A stretch of DNA of 64,000 bases from contig JAMXDE010000007.1 in NCBI GenBank assembly GCA_026770025.1, positions 62,001 to 126,000 of the forward strand. Direction: 5' to 3'. How positions within the stretch are numbered: position 1 is the first letter of the stretch; the number at the start of each line of letters is the position of its first letter. The DNA is from Craspedostauros australis (Eukaryota > Bacillariophyta > Bacillariophyceae > Mastogloiales > Achnanthaceae). The position numbers and the translations under genes are program-made. This document shows, piece after piece, positions 1 through 9,831 of the stretch. Below the pieces are notes generated by a model. The model saw only the letters and a list, made by a program, of their open reading frames with translations. It did not search any database and had not been told where the DNA came from.

Positions 1-172
1 TAATCTACATGGTTTCCGGACTCTTCACGAATGTTTGGATCGAGCGGCACTCGATCAACCTGGTTCCGTGGCGTCATTCCATACTGATGTTATTGCTGTT
101 ATTTTCGAGCTATGCATCTCCTTTATCGCATGGCACTCTCTGCGACCACACTCCAACTTGATGCCTTCACAC

Positions 173-192
173 AGAGAGAGAGAGAGAGAGAG
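173..192. repeat. (AG)n microsatellite
   Basis: Uninterrupted AG dinucleotide run of about ten units just beyond the stop codon of the FKBP gene, probably in its 3' UTR. Nothing else recognisable is seen in positions 1-201. Confidence 0.9.
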
Positions 193-201
193 CACTCGCA
201 A

Positions 202-966
202 CTAACGAACCCTCGTCACCTGCACCTCGAGGAATACGTATTCTCCCGGCACATCCTTGCGCACGTTCTGCACCCGCCGCATTTGCTGCCGCGGTCCAAA
301 CCCAACGGGCAACGGCCCCGGCTTGCCATCCTCCAATCCTTGCACGTAGGCCAAGCTCGGCGGGATGAGGATGCGTCGCACGGCGCCCTGCTGCATGCCG
401 CGCACGCCTTCGTCGACGCCGGCGATGGCCGAGCCGTCTCCGACCGTGAAGATGAATGGCACGCTGCCGCTGACCTCGGAACTGTCGACGAAGTATCCGT
501 TGGATTTGCGCAATACCCATTGCATGTTGACGCGGCTGCCCTGCTGCACCTCCATGCCGCTGCCGGGGCGCAGATCGGCGTAGACGACGCCGGATGAGAG
601 CTTCTTGTACGCCTCGCGTGGGACGGGTGCCTGGTCGTCCATGTCGGACAGGGCGAAGGTGCCTTGCCGGTATTCCTCCGGCAGCGCCTTGGTTTTGCCA
701 GGCGGTGGATTGCCTTCCACCAAAGCTTCGGCGGTTGATGCGAATCCTGTGATGCCCATCATGACGCCCGCGCATGCGGCCGATGCCGCGCTGCGAACGA
801 AATTGCGTCGATCCTGTTGCTGAGGCTGCGCTGTACCATTGGATTCTTCAGCTGCGGCAGGCTGGGCAGATGAAGATACCGATGGCTTGGCATCATGGAT
901 TGGAACACCGAAGGCCGCGGCCCGGTCCACTGCCAACAGCGCAACAATTCCGGCAACAAGCTTCAT
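202..966 (-). CDS. Thylakoid-lumen FKBP-type peptidyl-prolyl isomerase
   Basis: Single-exon gene of 254 codons for an FK506-binding-protein-like immunophilin, predicted to act in the thylakoid lumen. Residues 1-18 form a hydrophobic signal peptide ending AAA before Phe19, the heterokont plastid cleavage motif. A second signal follows: a twin arginine at 53-54 (DRRNF), a hydrophobic stretch and an A-x-A site near residue 81, as in Tat-imported lumen proteins. The FKBP domain spans about 105-254, with recognisable FTVGDG, AIAGVDEGVRGM and RRILIPPSLAY segments. Lumenal FKBPs often act as assembly chaperones with weak isomerase activity; whether this one is catalytic cannot be told. The start is the only ATG giving the full bipartite leader. 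It is divergent from the IF-2 gene across a 616-bp spacer. Confidence 0.93.
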   Translation of the reverse strand: MKLVAGIVALLAVDRAAAFGVPIHDAKPSVSSSAQPAAAEESNGTAQPQQQDRRNFVRSAASAACAGVMMGITGFASTAEALVEGNPPPGKTKALPEEYRQGTFALSDMDDQAPVPREAYKKLSSGVVYADLRPGSGMEVQQGSRVNMQWVLRKSNGYFVDSSEVSGSVPFIFTVGDGSAIAGVDEGVRGMQQGAVRRILIPPSLAYVQGLEDGKPGPLPVGFGPRQQMRRVQNVRKDVPGEYVFLEVQVTRVR

Positions 967-1582
967 GATGTTGTCTATCTATTGGTATAATATATTATAA
1001 TATTATACTTCTTTTTGCGGATCCGTGTGAGTGTGAGTGTGAGTGTGAGTGCGAGTGCAGAGTGCAATAGATTCTGACAGACACAACGATGCTTCCAATG
1101 CTCTCGTATTCGGAAGTGCAAAGTCGGTGGATGTGGATGGTGTTGCTGAGCAAATCCACCGAGGTGTCAGCAGTGTTGATGCCGATTCTTCGGATCCGTT
1201 GACATGATGTGACGTTGTTTTGATGATGTGCGACAGATCGCGGGAAAACTGCGACAACAACGTTGGTCTGCACATCTGACGTGGTTAGGTCGTTGTAGTC
1301 GCACTCGCATAGATTCTTTAGAATGATATTTCATTTGTCTGACCGTGCATCAGTCGGATGTAACAATGTGACGTAAATACTTTCGCGAATCTCACCACAC
1401 ATCAACCAACACCAACAAAAAGCGCAAATCCCAAACACGATGCAACTTCGCATTTGCTGTCTGCCGAAATCACGCTCCTCACAAACCGCAATGCTTCGAT
1501 GCTTCGGCGTCCGAACTGGCTTTGACCTTACATCCACCTTTGTGGTTCAACGCATAGACTAAGGAGGAAAGGAGGATCCAAG
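967..1582. other. Divergent intergenic region with GTGTGA microsatellite
   Basis: A 616-bp spacer between two divergent genes, expected to hold both promoters. It contains a (GTGTGA)n-type microsatellite at about 1026-1058 and an AT-rich stretch at about 980-1010 upstream of the FKBP start. Open frames across the repeat encode only SHSHSH-type low complexity and are not credible genes. Confidence 0.6.
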
Positions 1583-4500
1583 ATGCTTCGACGTTGCATC
1601 GCTGCACATACCGTGAGGGCCGGAAGGTCCCAGCTTGGTGCCTCTCCGAACGCGATTTCTCTGAGCCGTCATTGTTCATCAACACGATCGCTGTCATTGC
1701 AGTCATTGCAGTCACCATGGTCGCCATCCTCGCCAGCGCAGTCACCAATCATTGGAGGGCGCGAACAACCAAGGGTGGCGATTGGATCAAACATCCATGC
1801 TTCGAATGGACTGCATGTTCCTTCTCGAAGCAGCATCCACGTTCACCGCCGCGCCTTCTCGACAAGTGGTGGCGGCCATGACGCCATGAAGCGGATTCTG
1901 GAGAAACGGATGGCAGCGCATCAGCAGCAGAAGGGTGCGAGACCACCACAACAGCAAACGGTGACAGCGGCAGCAGCGGCCGTCGCATCGGCATTACCTA
2001 AAGCTTTTAGAGACCTCCCCAAGGCGGCGTCGGCCTTGGCCGATGCGACAAGCCAACGCACTCAAAATCAGCGATTTAACAACGATGGTACTGGTGGCGG
2101 CAGTCGCGGCAACAGCATGGGGAGGGGTGGAGATGGCAGGAACCAACATAAACCACACAACCACAATAATAGGAATAACAACGGGTGGAATCGGCGGAAC
2201 AACCGTGGTCACGACAACCACATGAGACGGCAGCATCAGCGAGATGATGGCCAACGAGGAGGGTACAGAAATGATAACCAAGGACGGCAAGACAACAACA
2301 ATAACAACAACAGCAACTACAATGGGAGTGGTAATGGCAACGTCAACACCTGGAACAAGAGGAATGAAAACCGTGGACACGACAATAATCGCGGACACAA
2401 CAGTGATCGAAACAATCACAATCCGCGCATGCAACAGCGAAACCAGCCGCAGTATCACGACCAACGGCAAAAGCAGGCACCACCATCGGAGAACCGCGGC
2501 GGAAAATCAAGCCAAGTCAGCCTGGCCAACCTCATGGCCCAAATACAGCCAAAGCCGCCGCCGAAGAACTCCGCATCGGGTAGCAACCTGAATCGAGATC
2601 GGAACTTGTTTGCTTCGTTGCGACCACAGAAAGGGCTGGGCCACCAATCCAGTCAGAGTCGCCCAAGTCGGCCTGCCGTCTCCTTCCAAGGTTTTCTCAA
2701 GAAGGAGCGGAAAAATGATTCACAGCCGTCACCGCCGCCGTCGCAGAGTGGACGTGAATCGAAAGATGCCAACGCCGCTGGTCGATACCAGAATGCATCC
2801 TCAAGGCCGACAGGGTTCAACCATTTCAATAGAGGGCAAGGACTGAACCGACGCTTCGAAGGGAGAAAACAGGCGCTGATGAGAAACGGAAATCAATTCC
2901 TTGTGGGCCGCAAGGGACGCACGGAGAGAGGAGAGGACGTACCATCCGGAATGGACGATGCTGTCGTTACATTGCCCAACTATCCCATTTCGCTGGTCGA
3001 AGTGTCAACCCTGCTTCGCATCAAGCAGCAGGAGATCAAACGGATCTTATCGTCGCTGGGTGAAACTCAGGAGGAAGGTCTGGATGTGGATTTGGTGGAA
3101 TTACTCGCGTTGGAATTGGGAGTCGAGACGCAGCGTGCTGAGCAGAAGCAGAGCGTGGAGGCTGAAGATCTGCTGCTGCAACGCAGAGCCGTGGCGGAGG
3201 AGGACATCGAGCAAGAACAGACAGGCGAGACAGGCGGAGTATCGGCAACCGCTGCAGAATCATCACCTACGGCAGAGACCATGGTGACGTTGGTCGCACG
3301 CCCGCCCGTGGTCTGTATCATGGGCCACGTCGATCATGGCAAGACGACTCTTATGGATGCATTGCGTCAGCGATCCAGAGAACAGGAAGGGCCATCCAAA
3401 AAGAGCAAGGAGAAGAAGAAGAAGAAAAACAAGAAGGGAGCCAAGAATCAAGGCAAGAATGATGGATCATCCAATGTGGCAGGAACGGAAGCGGGCGGCA
3501 TCACTCAGGTCATCAGCGCCTTCCAGGTGTCCATGACACAGGACTTCGGCGAAGACAAGGTCGTCACGTTCCTTGATACGCCCGGGCATGCTGCCTTCAA
3601 GGCCATGCGCCAGTCGGGATCACACGCTGCCGATGTCATCGTGCTGGTCGTGGCCGCGGATGATGGCGTCTCGGAGCAGACGGTCGAGATCCTCAACTTC
3701 TACAAGTCCATCGTGGCTGGTTCGGCTGACGGTGGCATCACGATGGTGGTGGCGCTGAACAAGATTGACAAGCACGGAGTGGATGTCGACGAAGCCAAGA
3801 CGCGGGTGGAGAATCAGCTGATGGAGCATGGCATTTTCTCAGAAGGCATGACAATAACAGACTCCGAGTTCGGACCGCCTGTGCAAATCATTCCAACCTC
3901 CGGACTCACGGGCCTTGGTTTGGAAGATCTCATGGAAGGTTTGGTGCTTCAAAGCGAGATGATGGACCTTCGTGCGGATGACAAGGCGTTGGCGGAAGGC
4001 ATCGTCATGGATGCCAGGATAGAGAAGGGCCATGGCGTCGTTGCCGACTGCATCATCCGTTGGGGAAGCATGAAGAAGAATGATGTCATCGTCAGCGGAG
4101 ATCAGACGGGACGTGTTCGACTGCTCAAGGATGTGAACGACAAGATGCTCAAGAAGGGCGATCCCTCCATGCCCGTCCGAATCGTCGGCTTCAAATCAAT
4201 ACCCAAGGCTGGCGATCCCATCATCTGCGTTGACAGCGAAGAAGAGGCAGAAGAGATCATCAAACGACGCATGGCGTTGGATGACGATGGCGATGATGAT
4301 GAGGACCGGCCGGATATGCCACAGAATCTCGAAGTTCAAATTCACGGCATGCGCAAGAAGGATTCCTTGCGTGTCGGCCGCGTCATCGAGCGGGCCAACA
4401 TCCCCGACAGCGACGGGCGCGTCCGAGTTCCGATCATCGTCAAGGCGGAGGCCGAAGGGTCCTTGGTGGCCATTCGGGAATCGCTGGTGGACCTGGGCAA

Positions 4501-5092
4501 CGACTCCGGCCATCCGCTGGTGATCGATCCCGTCTACGAAGGTGTCGGCGCCATCAACGAATCCGACATCCAGCTGGCCAAAGAGAGCGAAGCACCCATC
4601 TTCGCCTTCGGTCTGAAGCGCATCGACCAAGCCACGCGCAACGCGGCCGACGACGAAGGCGTACAGCTGTACGCCAACGACGTGATCTACACTCTCCTCG
4701 ATCAAGCCAAAGATCTGTACGCGCAATACCTGCCGCTCATGCCAAAGGAGACCGTCCACGGCACGGCCATCATCAAGGCCGTGTTCGAGATCGACGGTGC
4801 GAATGGCAAGGAAAGCATCGCCGGTATGCAAGTTCAGGACGGCACGATCTTCCGAGACGCCTCCCCAGGCAGCGATGCACGGTGCTACTTCCGCGTGCTG
4901 CGCGATGGCGCTATCATTTCTCCCGAAGGCGACACCGTCACCGCCTCCAGCTTGCGCCATTTCAAGGACCTTGTGGACAGCGTCGAGCGCGGCAATGAAT
5001 GCGGTTTGGGGTTGTCCGGGTTTGAGGAATTCAAGGCAGGCGATGTCGTCGAGTGTTTTTCGACCGAGATGAAGCAGCCAGACTTTGAGTAG
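1583..5092 (+). CDS. Mitochondrial translation initiation factor IF-2
   Basis: GTPase that places initiator tRNA on the small ribosomal subunit in organelles. The single-exon frame encodes 1,169 residues, longer than typical bacterial IF-2 because of its N-terminal half. The basic, Ser/Arg-rich start resembles a mitochondrial presequence; there is no signal peptide. Residues about 150-360 are Asn/Gly/Arg low complexity, including a poly-Asn run. An IF2_N-like helical segment lies at about 465-500. GTPase motifs: G1 GHVDHGKT at 581-588, G2 GGIT at 638-641, G3 DTPGH at 665-669, G4 NKID from 726, and a TSGLTG G5-like segment at about 773. A Lys-rich block of about 32 extra residues lies between G1 and G2. 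Translational beta-barrel and C-terminal IF-2 domains follow to the end. Confidence 0.95.
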   Translation: MLRRCIAAHTVRAGRSQLGASPNAISLSRHCSSTRSLSLQSLQSPWSPSSPAQSPIIGGREQPRVAIGSNIHASNGLHVPSRSSIHVHRRAFSTSGGGHDAMKRILEKRMAAHQQQKGARPPQQQTVTAAAAAVASALPKAFRDLPKAASALADATSQRTQNQRFNNDGTGGGSRGNSMGRGGDGRNQHKPHNHNNRNNNGWNRRNNRGHDNHMRRQHQRDDGQRGGYRNDNQGRQDNNNNNNSNYNGSGNGNVNTWNKRNENRGHDNNRGHNSDRNNHNPRMQQRNQPQYHDQRQKQAPPSENRGGKSSQVSLANLMAQIQPKPPPKNSASGSNLNRDRNLFASLRPQKGLGHQSSQSRPSRPAVSFQGFLKKERKNDSQPSPPPSQSGRESKDANAAGRYQNASSRPTGFNHFNRGQGLNRRFEGRKQALMRNGNQFLVGRKGRTERGEDVPSGMDDAVVTLPNYPISLVEVSTLLRIKQQEIKRILSSLGETQEEGLDVDLVELLALELGVETQRAEQKQSVEAEDLLLQRRAVAEEDIEQEQTGETGGVSATAAESSPTAETMVTLVARPPVVCIMGHVDHGKTTLMDALRQRSREQEGPSKKSKEKKKKKNKKGAKNQGKNDGSSNVAGTEAGGITQVISAFQVSMTQDFGEDKVVTFLDTPGHAAFKAMRQSGSHAADVIVLVVAADDGVSEQTVEILNFYKSIVAGSADGGITMVVALNKIDKHGVDVDEAKTRVENQLMEHGIFSEGMTITDSEFGPPVQIIPTSGLTGLGLEDLMEGLVLQSEMMDLRADDKALAEGIVMDARIEKGHGVVADCIIRWGSMKKNDVIVSGDQTGRVRLLKDVNDKMLKKGDPSMPVRIVGFKSIPKAGDPIICVDSEEEAEEIIKRRMALDDDGDDDEDRPDMPQNLEVQIHGMRKKDSLRVGRVIERANIPDSDGRVRVPIIVKAEAEGSLVAIRESLVDLGNDSGHPLVIDPVYEGVGAINESDIQLAKESEAPIFAFGLKRIDQATRNAADDEGVQLYANDVIYTLLDQAKDLYAQYLPLMPKETVHGTAIIKAVFEIDGANGKESIAGMQVQDGTIFRDASPGSDARCYFRVLRDGAIISPEGDTVTASSLRHFKDLVDSVERGNECGLGLSGFEEFKAGDVVECFSTEMKQPDFE

Positions 5093-5455
5093 AATGAGAA
5101 AAACTGCGGATGAGTGTGCTTTTGCGTGCTTCTCTGTGCAAGATAGTAATATGAGACGGAAACAGCAATCCGGACTCCTCTTCTGATCTATTCTATTCAG
5201 CATGTATCCTATTCTATTAATGATGAGGCCCACGTGTGATTGGTGATTTCTTGTCTCCTTCATTAGCCTTCAATACTTGATTTCGGTCCAACTAGTCAAA
5301 GATGGATCTTGTTCTCACGAATCTTTTGCGAAATCTTCGTGATGTGTGCAGAAAACTTCGCAACAACAACACGCCACAACACAACCACAACATCAACGAA
5401 CAAGAAAAGGAGAAAGATAAAGACGACGACAGAGATCGAAGAGGGGAACACAAAG
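5093..5455. other. Intergenic spacer and 5' leader
   Basis: Spacer of 363 bp between the IF-2 stop and the chosen start of the next gene. It holds the IF-2 3' UTR and an A/C-rich leader with CAACAACAAC-type sequence. An upstream in-frame ATG exists at 5309, but the residues it would add are low complexity, so it is not used. Confidence 0.5.
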
Positions 5456-6348
5456 ATGACCATGTCCCTCCTGATCTCTCCATTTCGCCATACATCCACC
5501 AGGATCCTTCCCGCAACCGCAAGATATCTTCCCGCATTCACCAGCTCGAGCAACAGGTATGTGTGTGTATGTGTGCATTGGTAAAGCTGTTGATGTGAAG
5601 CTAGATGTGCTGCGATGCTGTGCTTGTGGGTGGAGCCATGAAGTGATGTGATGTGATGTGACACATTCGCGTTGATACAGGATCTTGGAACTCAACTCAC
5701 GTGCAATCGTCTCTTCTCTGCCTTGCTTTGCTTCGCTTCGTTCTCTGTCTCGATTTGGCATGCTTGCGATTGGCGATGACCGCAGAACCATGGGCACCAT
5801 CGCAGAAGGAGTTGAATTCGACACCGTCGCACGTGAATGGCGATGCAAGTGGTCGGGCGACAACGACAAGAAGTCGCTGGTCGAAGCGCAGAAGGCGCTC
5901 AAGGAAGTGCTGGCTGACATTAAGGCCGTTGATGGTTACAAGAAGGTCGACCGTGTTGTTTGCGGAGGATGTCTTGATTTCAAGGTGAGTTTGGTTGCAG
6001 TTGCTGTGATCGTACCAACTGAGCGGATGTATTGCGTTCCGCAGTGTTGTGGCTGGTTGTCAGTTGTTGCAAGGGCGTATCTCACGCCCAATCCTCTTTG
6101 ACATACTTTCAACTGTCGTCATCTACACACTCTTACATTCACACACGCTGATCGCCACCACGATCGAACAATTGAATGGAAATCACTGCCCTCCCCACGA
6201 ACAGGTCATCACCTCTCTTGGCGCGGATAAGTTCGGCGCATGGGAGGAAGCCAAGTTTGCACCAGAGGAGGCGTTCCTCGCCAAGATCAAGGCAATTGAT
6301 GGAATCACTACCGTCGAGACCCAGACATACACCATCATGCCAATGTAA
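5456..6348 (+). CDS. Small conserved protein of unknown function with organelle presequence
   Basis: Inferred coding exons: 5456-5556, 5786-5984 and 6205-6348 (147 residues). The conserved body starts at the internal methionine 5790 (MGTIAEGVEF) and ends in ETQTYTIMPM; I believe similar short proteins occur in other algae, but I know no function. Exon 1 encodes a basic, Ser/Thr-rich leader (SPFRHTSTRILP) resembling a mitochondrial presequence. Introns are 229 and 220 nt, with GTATGT/GTGAGT donors and CAG acceptors. A second acceptor at 5680 would add exactly 35 in-frame codons without a stop. The conserved pair of Cys in CGGC lies just before intron 2. Translation from 5790 alone (112 residues) is the conservative alternative. 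Confidence 0.7.
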
Positions 6349-6529
6349 AACGCCGTATCAGGCCAGCCTCTTTTCGCCCAGCTCTTCCACTAACAATTAC
6401 AGAAACCTCAAGTTGGAGTTACAGCATTGCTACTCCTTATTTTTGTTTACTTCAGATGATCATCTTGCTTCACGGGATCGTTTGCGTGATTGATTGACAA
6501 GTCGTCGCTGCCTGCTTTGCTTTAACCGC

Positions 6530-7578
6530 TTATGTCCATGCGAATGCCTTGTTTGGATCCTTGTTGGCAGCGGCATCGTTGGCCTGTGTCATTTCCTGAG
6601 AGACTGGTTGGTTCACGATGAGCGGCTCCCACTTGTCGCTTCCATCTGATTTGTTGTAGATGGAAACGCAGCAGTATGTGGGATGGCCATGACCCAGCCA
6701 ATCGTTGTCAGTCAAGCTTTCATACAGATGGGTGACCGGTCCTCCTGTTGATCGGGGTGTGATGCGGGATAGGGTGACAGAGACGATGACGCAATGGTGT
6801 CAGTATGACATGGAAAGGCGGGGCACTCAAATAGCATGCATAATAGTTAGCGGACCGCACACCATACTACACAACACTTCATCAAACGCTGCTCACCATG
6901 CGATACCATGACGATGGTTTCGTCCACATGAGCCTTGCTCAATTCTTCGGCCGCCTCATGCATGCGAGCTCGTTGGGTTTTGAACGACTCCAACTCGGGT
7001 GGGCAAAACTGGTACTCCATCTTGAGCTTCGTCTTCGAGACGTGAGCGTCATCCATCATGGAGAGCAGCGCTTCGTCATTCTCGGCATCTTTCCAGTTGA
7101 TCAAGTGCTGGATTGGTTGCTTTGATGCAGGATGGAGCTTCTCCGGTTCTTGGATGAGCTTGTCCAATGGATTTTCACGTCGCAGATGATCCCACGTTCC
7201 ATCGCTGGTCGGCAAAGCCCAGGAACGGTAGAATCCTTGATTCAGGCTTTCCACCAATCCTTCTTCCGCTCGGATCTTGGCTGGAGATTCCAGGTTTGTG
7301 CTTGCGTGAATCGAAATGGCTGCAGCCGTCTGACGACAGCGCAGCAACGGAGACGAGTAGACAGCACTGACCGTGGGAGGCATGTTGATCTTTTCCAACA
7401 TGGTTCTCAAATTCTTTCCCACCGTCGTTGCTTGCACCTTGCCGTGTTCTGTCAACGGAGGATCCCACGGCCGCTTCGCCGAAGCGATCCAGTTGCCACC
7501 GGCATCTCTGGTGACATAGTCCTGTCGCTCCCCATGTCTAACGACCACCACGCAGCGTCCACAGCCGGACTTGGTCAT
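6530..7578 (-). CDS. Histidine phosphatase superfamily (phosphoglycerate mutase-like) protein
   Basis: Two exons, complement(6530-6744, 6897-7578), 298 residues; the 152-nt intron has a GTGAGC donor and CAG acceptor and preserves frame. The catalytic RHGE motif is at residues 14-17 (the phosphorylated His is H15), and the second-histidine motif VSHGG straddles the splice junction near residue 227, so splicing restores the family's expected VSHG context. SSPLLRCRQTA matches the conserved SxxxRxxQTA helix. The family includes phosphoglycerate mutases, fructose-2,6-bisphosphatase and UBASH3-like phosphatases. The long insert between the two motifs resembles the eukaryotic UBASH3/ecdysteroid-phosphate-phosphatase branch more than glycolytic dPGM; the substrate is not predictable. 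No targeting signal is seen, so probably cytosolic. Confidence 0.88.
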
Positions 7579-8150
7579 TCTGTACGTGCGGGGTAGGTTG
7601 GTGTAACAAATATTATTATTATTTTATGGATTGATTCGCAGGCACCTGCTCGAATGTGTGGAAATGAATCTTGTGGAATCAAGAGTGAACGGTTTTGACC
7701 CTCTTCAAGGCGCAATGATTCAGGTAAGCTTCACGCAGCAGTGCAGCAGTCAAGCTCCGTACAATTTATTGTAGGACCTCCAATCCGTTGCTCTCCTTGT
7801 TGGATTCGTCAGTGTTCGTGTTGTTTGTTTGGTCATTGGCGCCATCGTATCTCGCCGTGATGATCCTCTCCCTTGCTCGCACTCTCACGCCTCTCAGTCC
7901 ACGGCTTCGGCGAAACACGTTTGGAGATCGCAGGCGTGGATTGGGAGGATCGAGTCGTGTGTGGTGTCGCATCCAATCCCGAATCTGAACGATGGCCTCA
8001 AACTTCATTCCGACGATAATGTGTGTGGCGAGTGCATGGTGTCTTGTGTTTTGGTTTGGTTTGGTTGCGCATTTCTTCCACACAAATCACAGTCCAACCC
8101 ATTCATCATTCATCACTCATCCAACCCAGTTGCTTCGCCAATCCACCGAA
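7579..8150. other. Divergent intergenic region
   Basis: A 572-bp spacer between the histidine phosphatase (-) and the BRCT protein (+). An AT-rich ATTATTATTATTTTA stretch lies about 30 bp upstream of the phosphatase start. The downstream part is in frame with the BRCT gene (possible ATG at 7992) but encodes a hydrophobic, unconserved-looking leader, treated here as 5' UTR. Confidence 0.5.
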
Positions 8151-9260
8151 ATGCCCAAACGAGCTGCACAAGGATCATCGTTGTTCGATGACAGCCCAGA
8201 TCCTCCCACCAAAAGGGCTAGGGCTGGGCAGCACCATGCTGATCAAAACGATTCGCCCACCGCCACCGTGACTTCATCGCTTCCGATGAATCAATGGAGA
8301 GTTGTGTTGACGGGAATCTTCGACAGGAAGCCTACACTCGAGGCATCCTTGAAGGCCAAGGGCGTCAAGGTCACTCAAGCCATCTCCGGCAAGACGACGC
8401 ACCTCGTGTTGGGTCGGACAGGACGCAACGACTACGGCCGCTTAACGGGAGTTGGATCTTCGAAGTACAGCACGGCAGTGTCAAAAGGCATTCCGATCGT
8501 GACAGTGGCAGAACTGCTCAGGCTCTTGCGGGGAACCGGGGACAACCGAACTTCAGCCCATACCAATGCAGGAGACACGGTCACGCTCCCGCAACAAATA
8601 ATACCAAAGAAACCAAGCAAGCGAGCATCAGCCGTCTCCAAGGTTGTGTTCGTCATGAATGCTTCCAACGAACCCAAGCTATCCTTGCCAAAGATCAAAA
8701 AGGAATTGGCCGATCACTTTGACATGTCCTTCGAAGATCACAGGACCCGAAACAGTCTCAAGAAGGCGTTGAAGACATGCGTTGATGATGGCAGACTGCG
8801 CAAGGTCGGCGCCTCATACGAATCGCCCACAAATGACGACGATGACGACGCCGACAACGATGGCTTCGATTACGACGTTGCCTACTTTGAACGTGAAAAC
8901 AAAATCGAACAATTGTGCCCAGTGCGAGGTAGATGGAGAGGGCTGTTTGAAGTGAAGCGCAAGGTTTCCAACACAGCCAGGGCCATCTGCGGTGGATGCG
9001 ATGGAAGGATTCGCAAAGGAGAGGTGCAGGTGACGGTGTCTGACGATTCGTTGTTCAGGATGCTCGTCTTCCCAGGCGACGCCCACGAAGGTGTCACGCG
9101 CGGGTACGTGGAGTGTTCGTATCCAGGATTCGACGTTGTTGGAAGGAAGAGATTCAACATCCATGAAGAATGCAAAGGTGAAGCAACTCGTTTGCGTAAG
9201 GCCGTGTTCGACAGAGATTGGCAGCAAATCAGGCAGCACGTCATTCAGGACAGATTATAG
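8151..9260 (+). CDS. Nuclear BRCT / H15 winged-helix / zinc-finger protein
   Basis: Single-exon gene of 369 codons. An N-terminal basic patch (TKRARAG, 20-26) looks like a nuclear localisation signal. A BRCT domain at about 48-128 (WRVVLTGIF, TTHLVLG) resembles the single BRCT of RFC1 and PARP1 and would bind DNA ends or phosphopeptides. Residues about 160-225 resemble a linker-histone H15 winged helix (LSLPKIKKELADHF, LKKALKTCVDDGRL). An Asp-rich linker follows, then a putative zinc finger with Cys280/Cys283 and His338/Cys341, a CxxC...HxxC arrangement like PARP-type fingers but with longer spacing. A role in DNA damage or replication is inferred from the domains; no polymerase catalytic domain is present. 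The start at 8151 is preferred over 7992 because the extra 53 residues look like translated UTR. Confidence 0.8.
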   Translation: MPKRAAQGSSLFDDSPDPPTKRARAGQHHADQNDSPTATVTSSLPMNQWRVVLTGIFDRKPTLEASLKAKGVKVTQAISGKTTHLVLGRTGRNDYGRLTGVGSSKYSTAVSKGIPIVTVAELLRLLRGTGDNRTSAHTNAGDTVTLPQQIIPKKPSKRASAVSKVVFVMNASNEPKLSLPKIKKELADHFDMSFEDHRTRNSLKKALKTCVDDGRLRKVGASYESPTNDDDDDADNDGFDYDVAYFERENKIEQLCPVRGRWRGLFEVKRKVSNTARAICGGCDGRIRKGEVQVTVSDDSLFRMLVFPGDAHEGVTRGYVECSYPGFDVVGRKRFNIHEECKGEATRLRKAVFDRDWQQIRQHVIQDRL

Positions 9261-9831
9261 ACTACGCGCATCAGGGGAAGAACAGAGTAGATCAGGCCAG
9301 GATGGTGTGCCCTGCGAAGGTCTCTGGTATCACGGAATTAGAAGACGCGGAGGTGCACGTCCTGCAAAGTATTATATTATATTCTACGAGTACAACTCGC
9401 AGAGTTGCAACTGCCCCGAATCTCTTCCTCCGTTTCCCTACACCACACCGACCATAGTATTCCATTGAATTCGACCTCCCCAATCACACGAATCAATTCG
9501 TGTCTCACATGCTGACATCGCTCGTGACTCCGGGTTTCCAATGAAAAGGCGCCAAAAAGGTGCCAAGTTCAAAGTCTCGATCATGTCTGCCATCTGTTGT
9601 TTGTCGTGGTTTCACAACCATGTCGGGAAATAGGCGACTTCGGGAGATCGCGTGTCTGTTCCTTCCCACGAACACTGGTATCCTTGTGACAGCAACGGGG
9701 GCACTGCCAACAATCTTGTGACTGCCATTCGATTGCGATTACGCAAGCACTCACCCATATTCTATTATATTATTCTATTCTATAATATTATACGTACGCA
9801 CTCACCGACACAGTGCAGTGTGATCGCAAGG
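9261..9831. other. Intergenic spacer
   Basis: A 571-bp spacer. Two AT-rich tracts (about 9370-9382 and 9758-9792, TATTATATTATTCTATTC-like) are the only distinctive sequence; the second lies shortly upstream of the PPR start and may be promoter or 5' UTR. An in-frame ATG at 9652 would add 60 residues that read like translated AT-rich DNA. Confidence 0.5.

Noticed and set aside
995-1275. Small minus-strand ORFs containing SHSHSH or THTHTH
   Set aside because: They are translations of the GTGTGA microsatellite.
4196-5263. 355-codon minus-strand open frame under IF-2
   Set aside because: Antisense shadow of the IF-2 coding sequence; the plus-strand protein has clear conserved motifs over the same bases.
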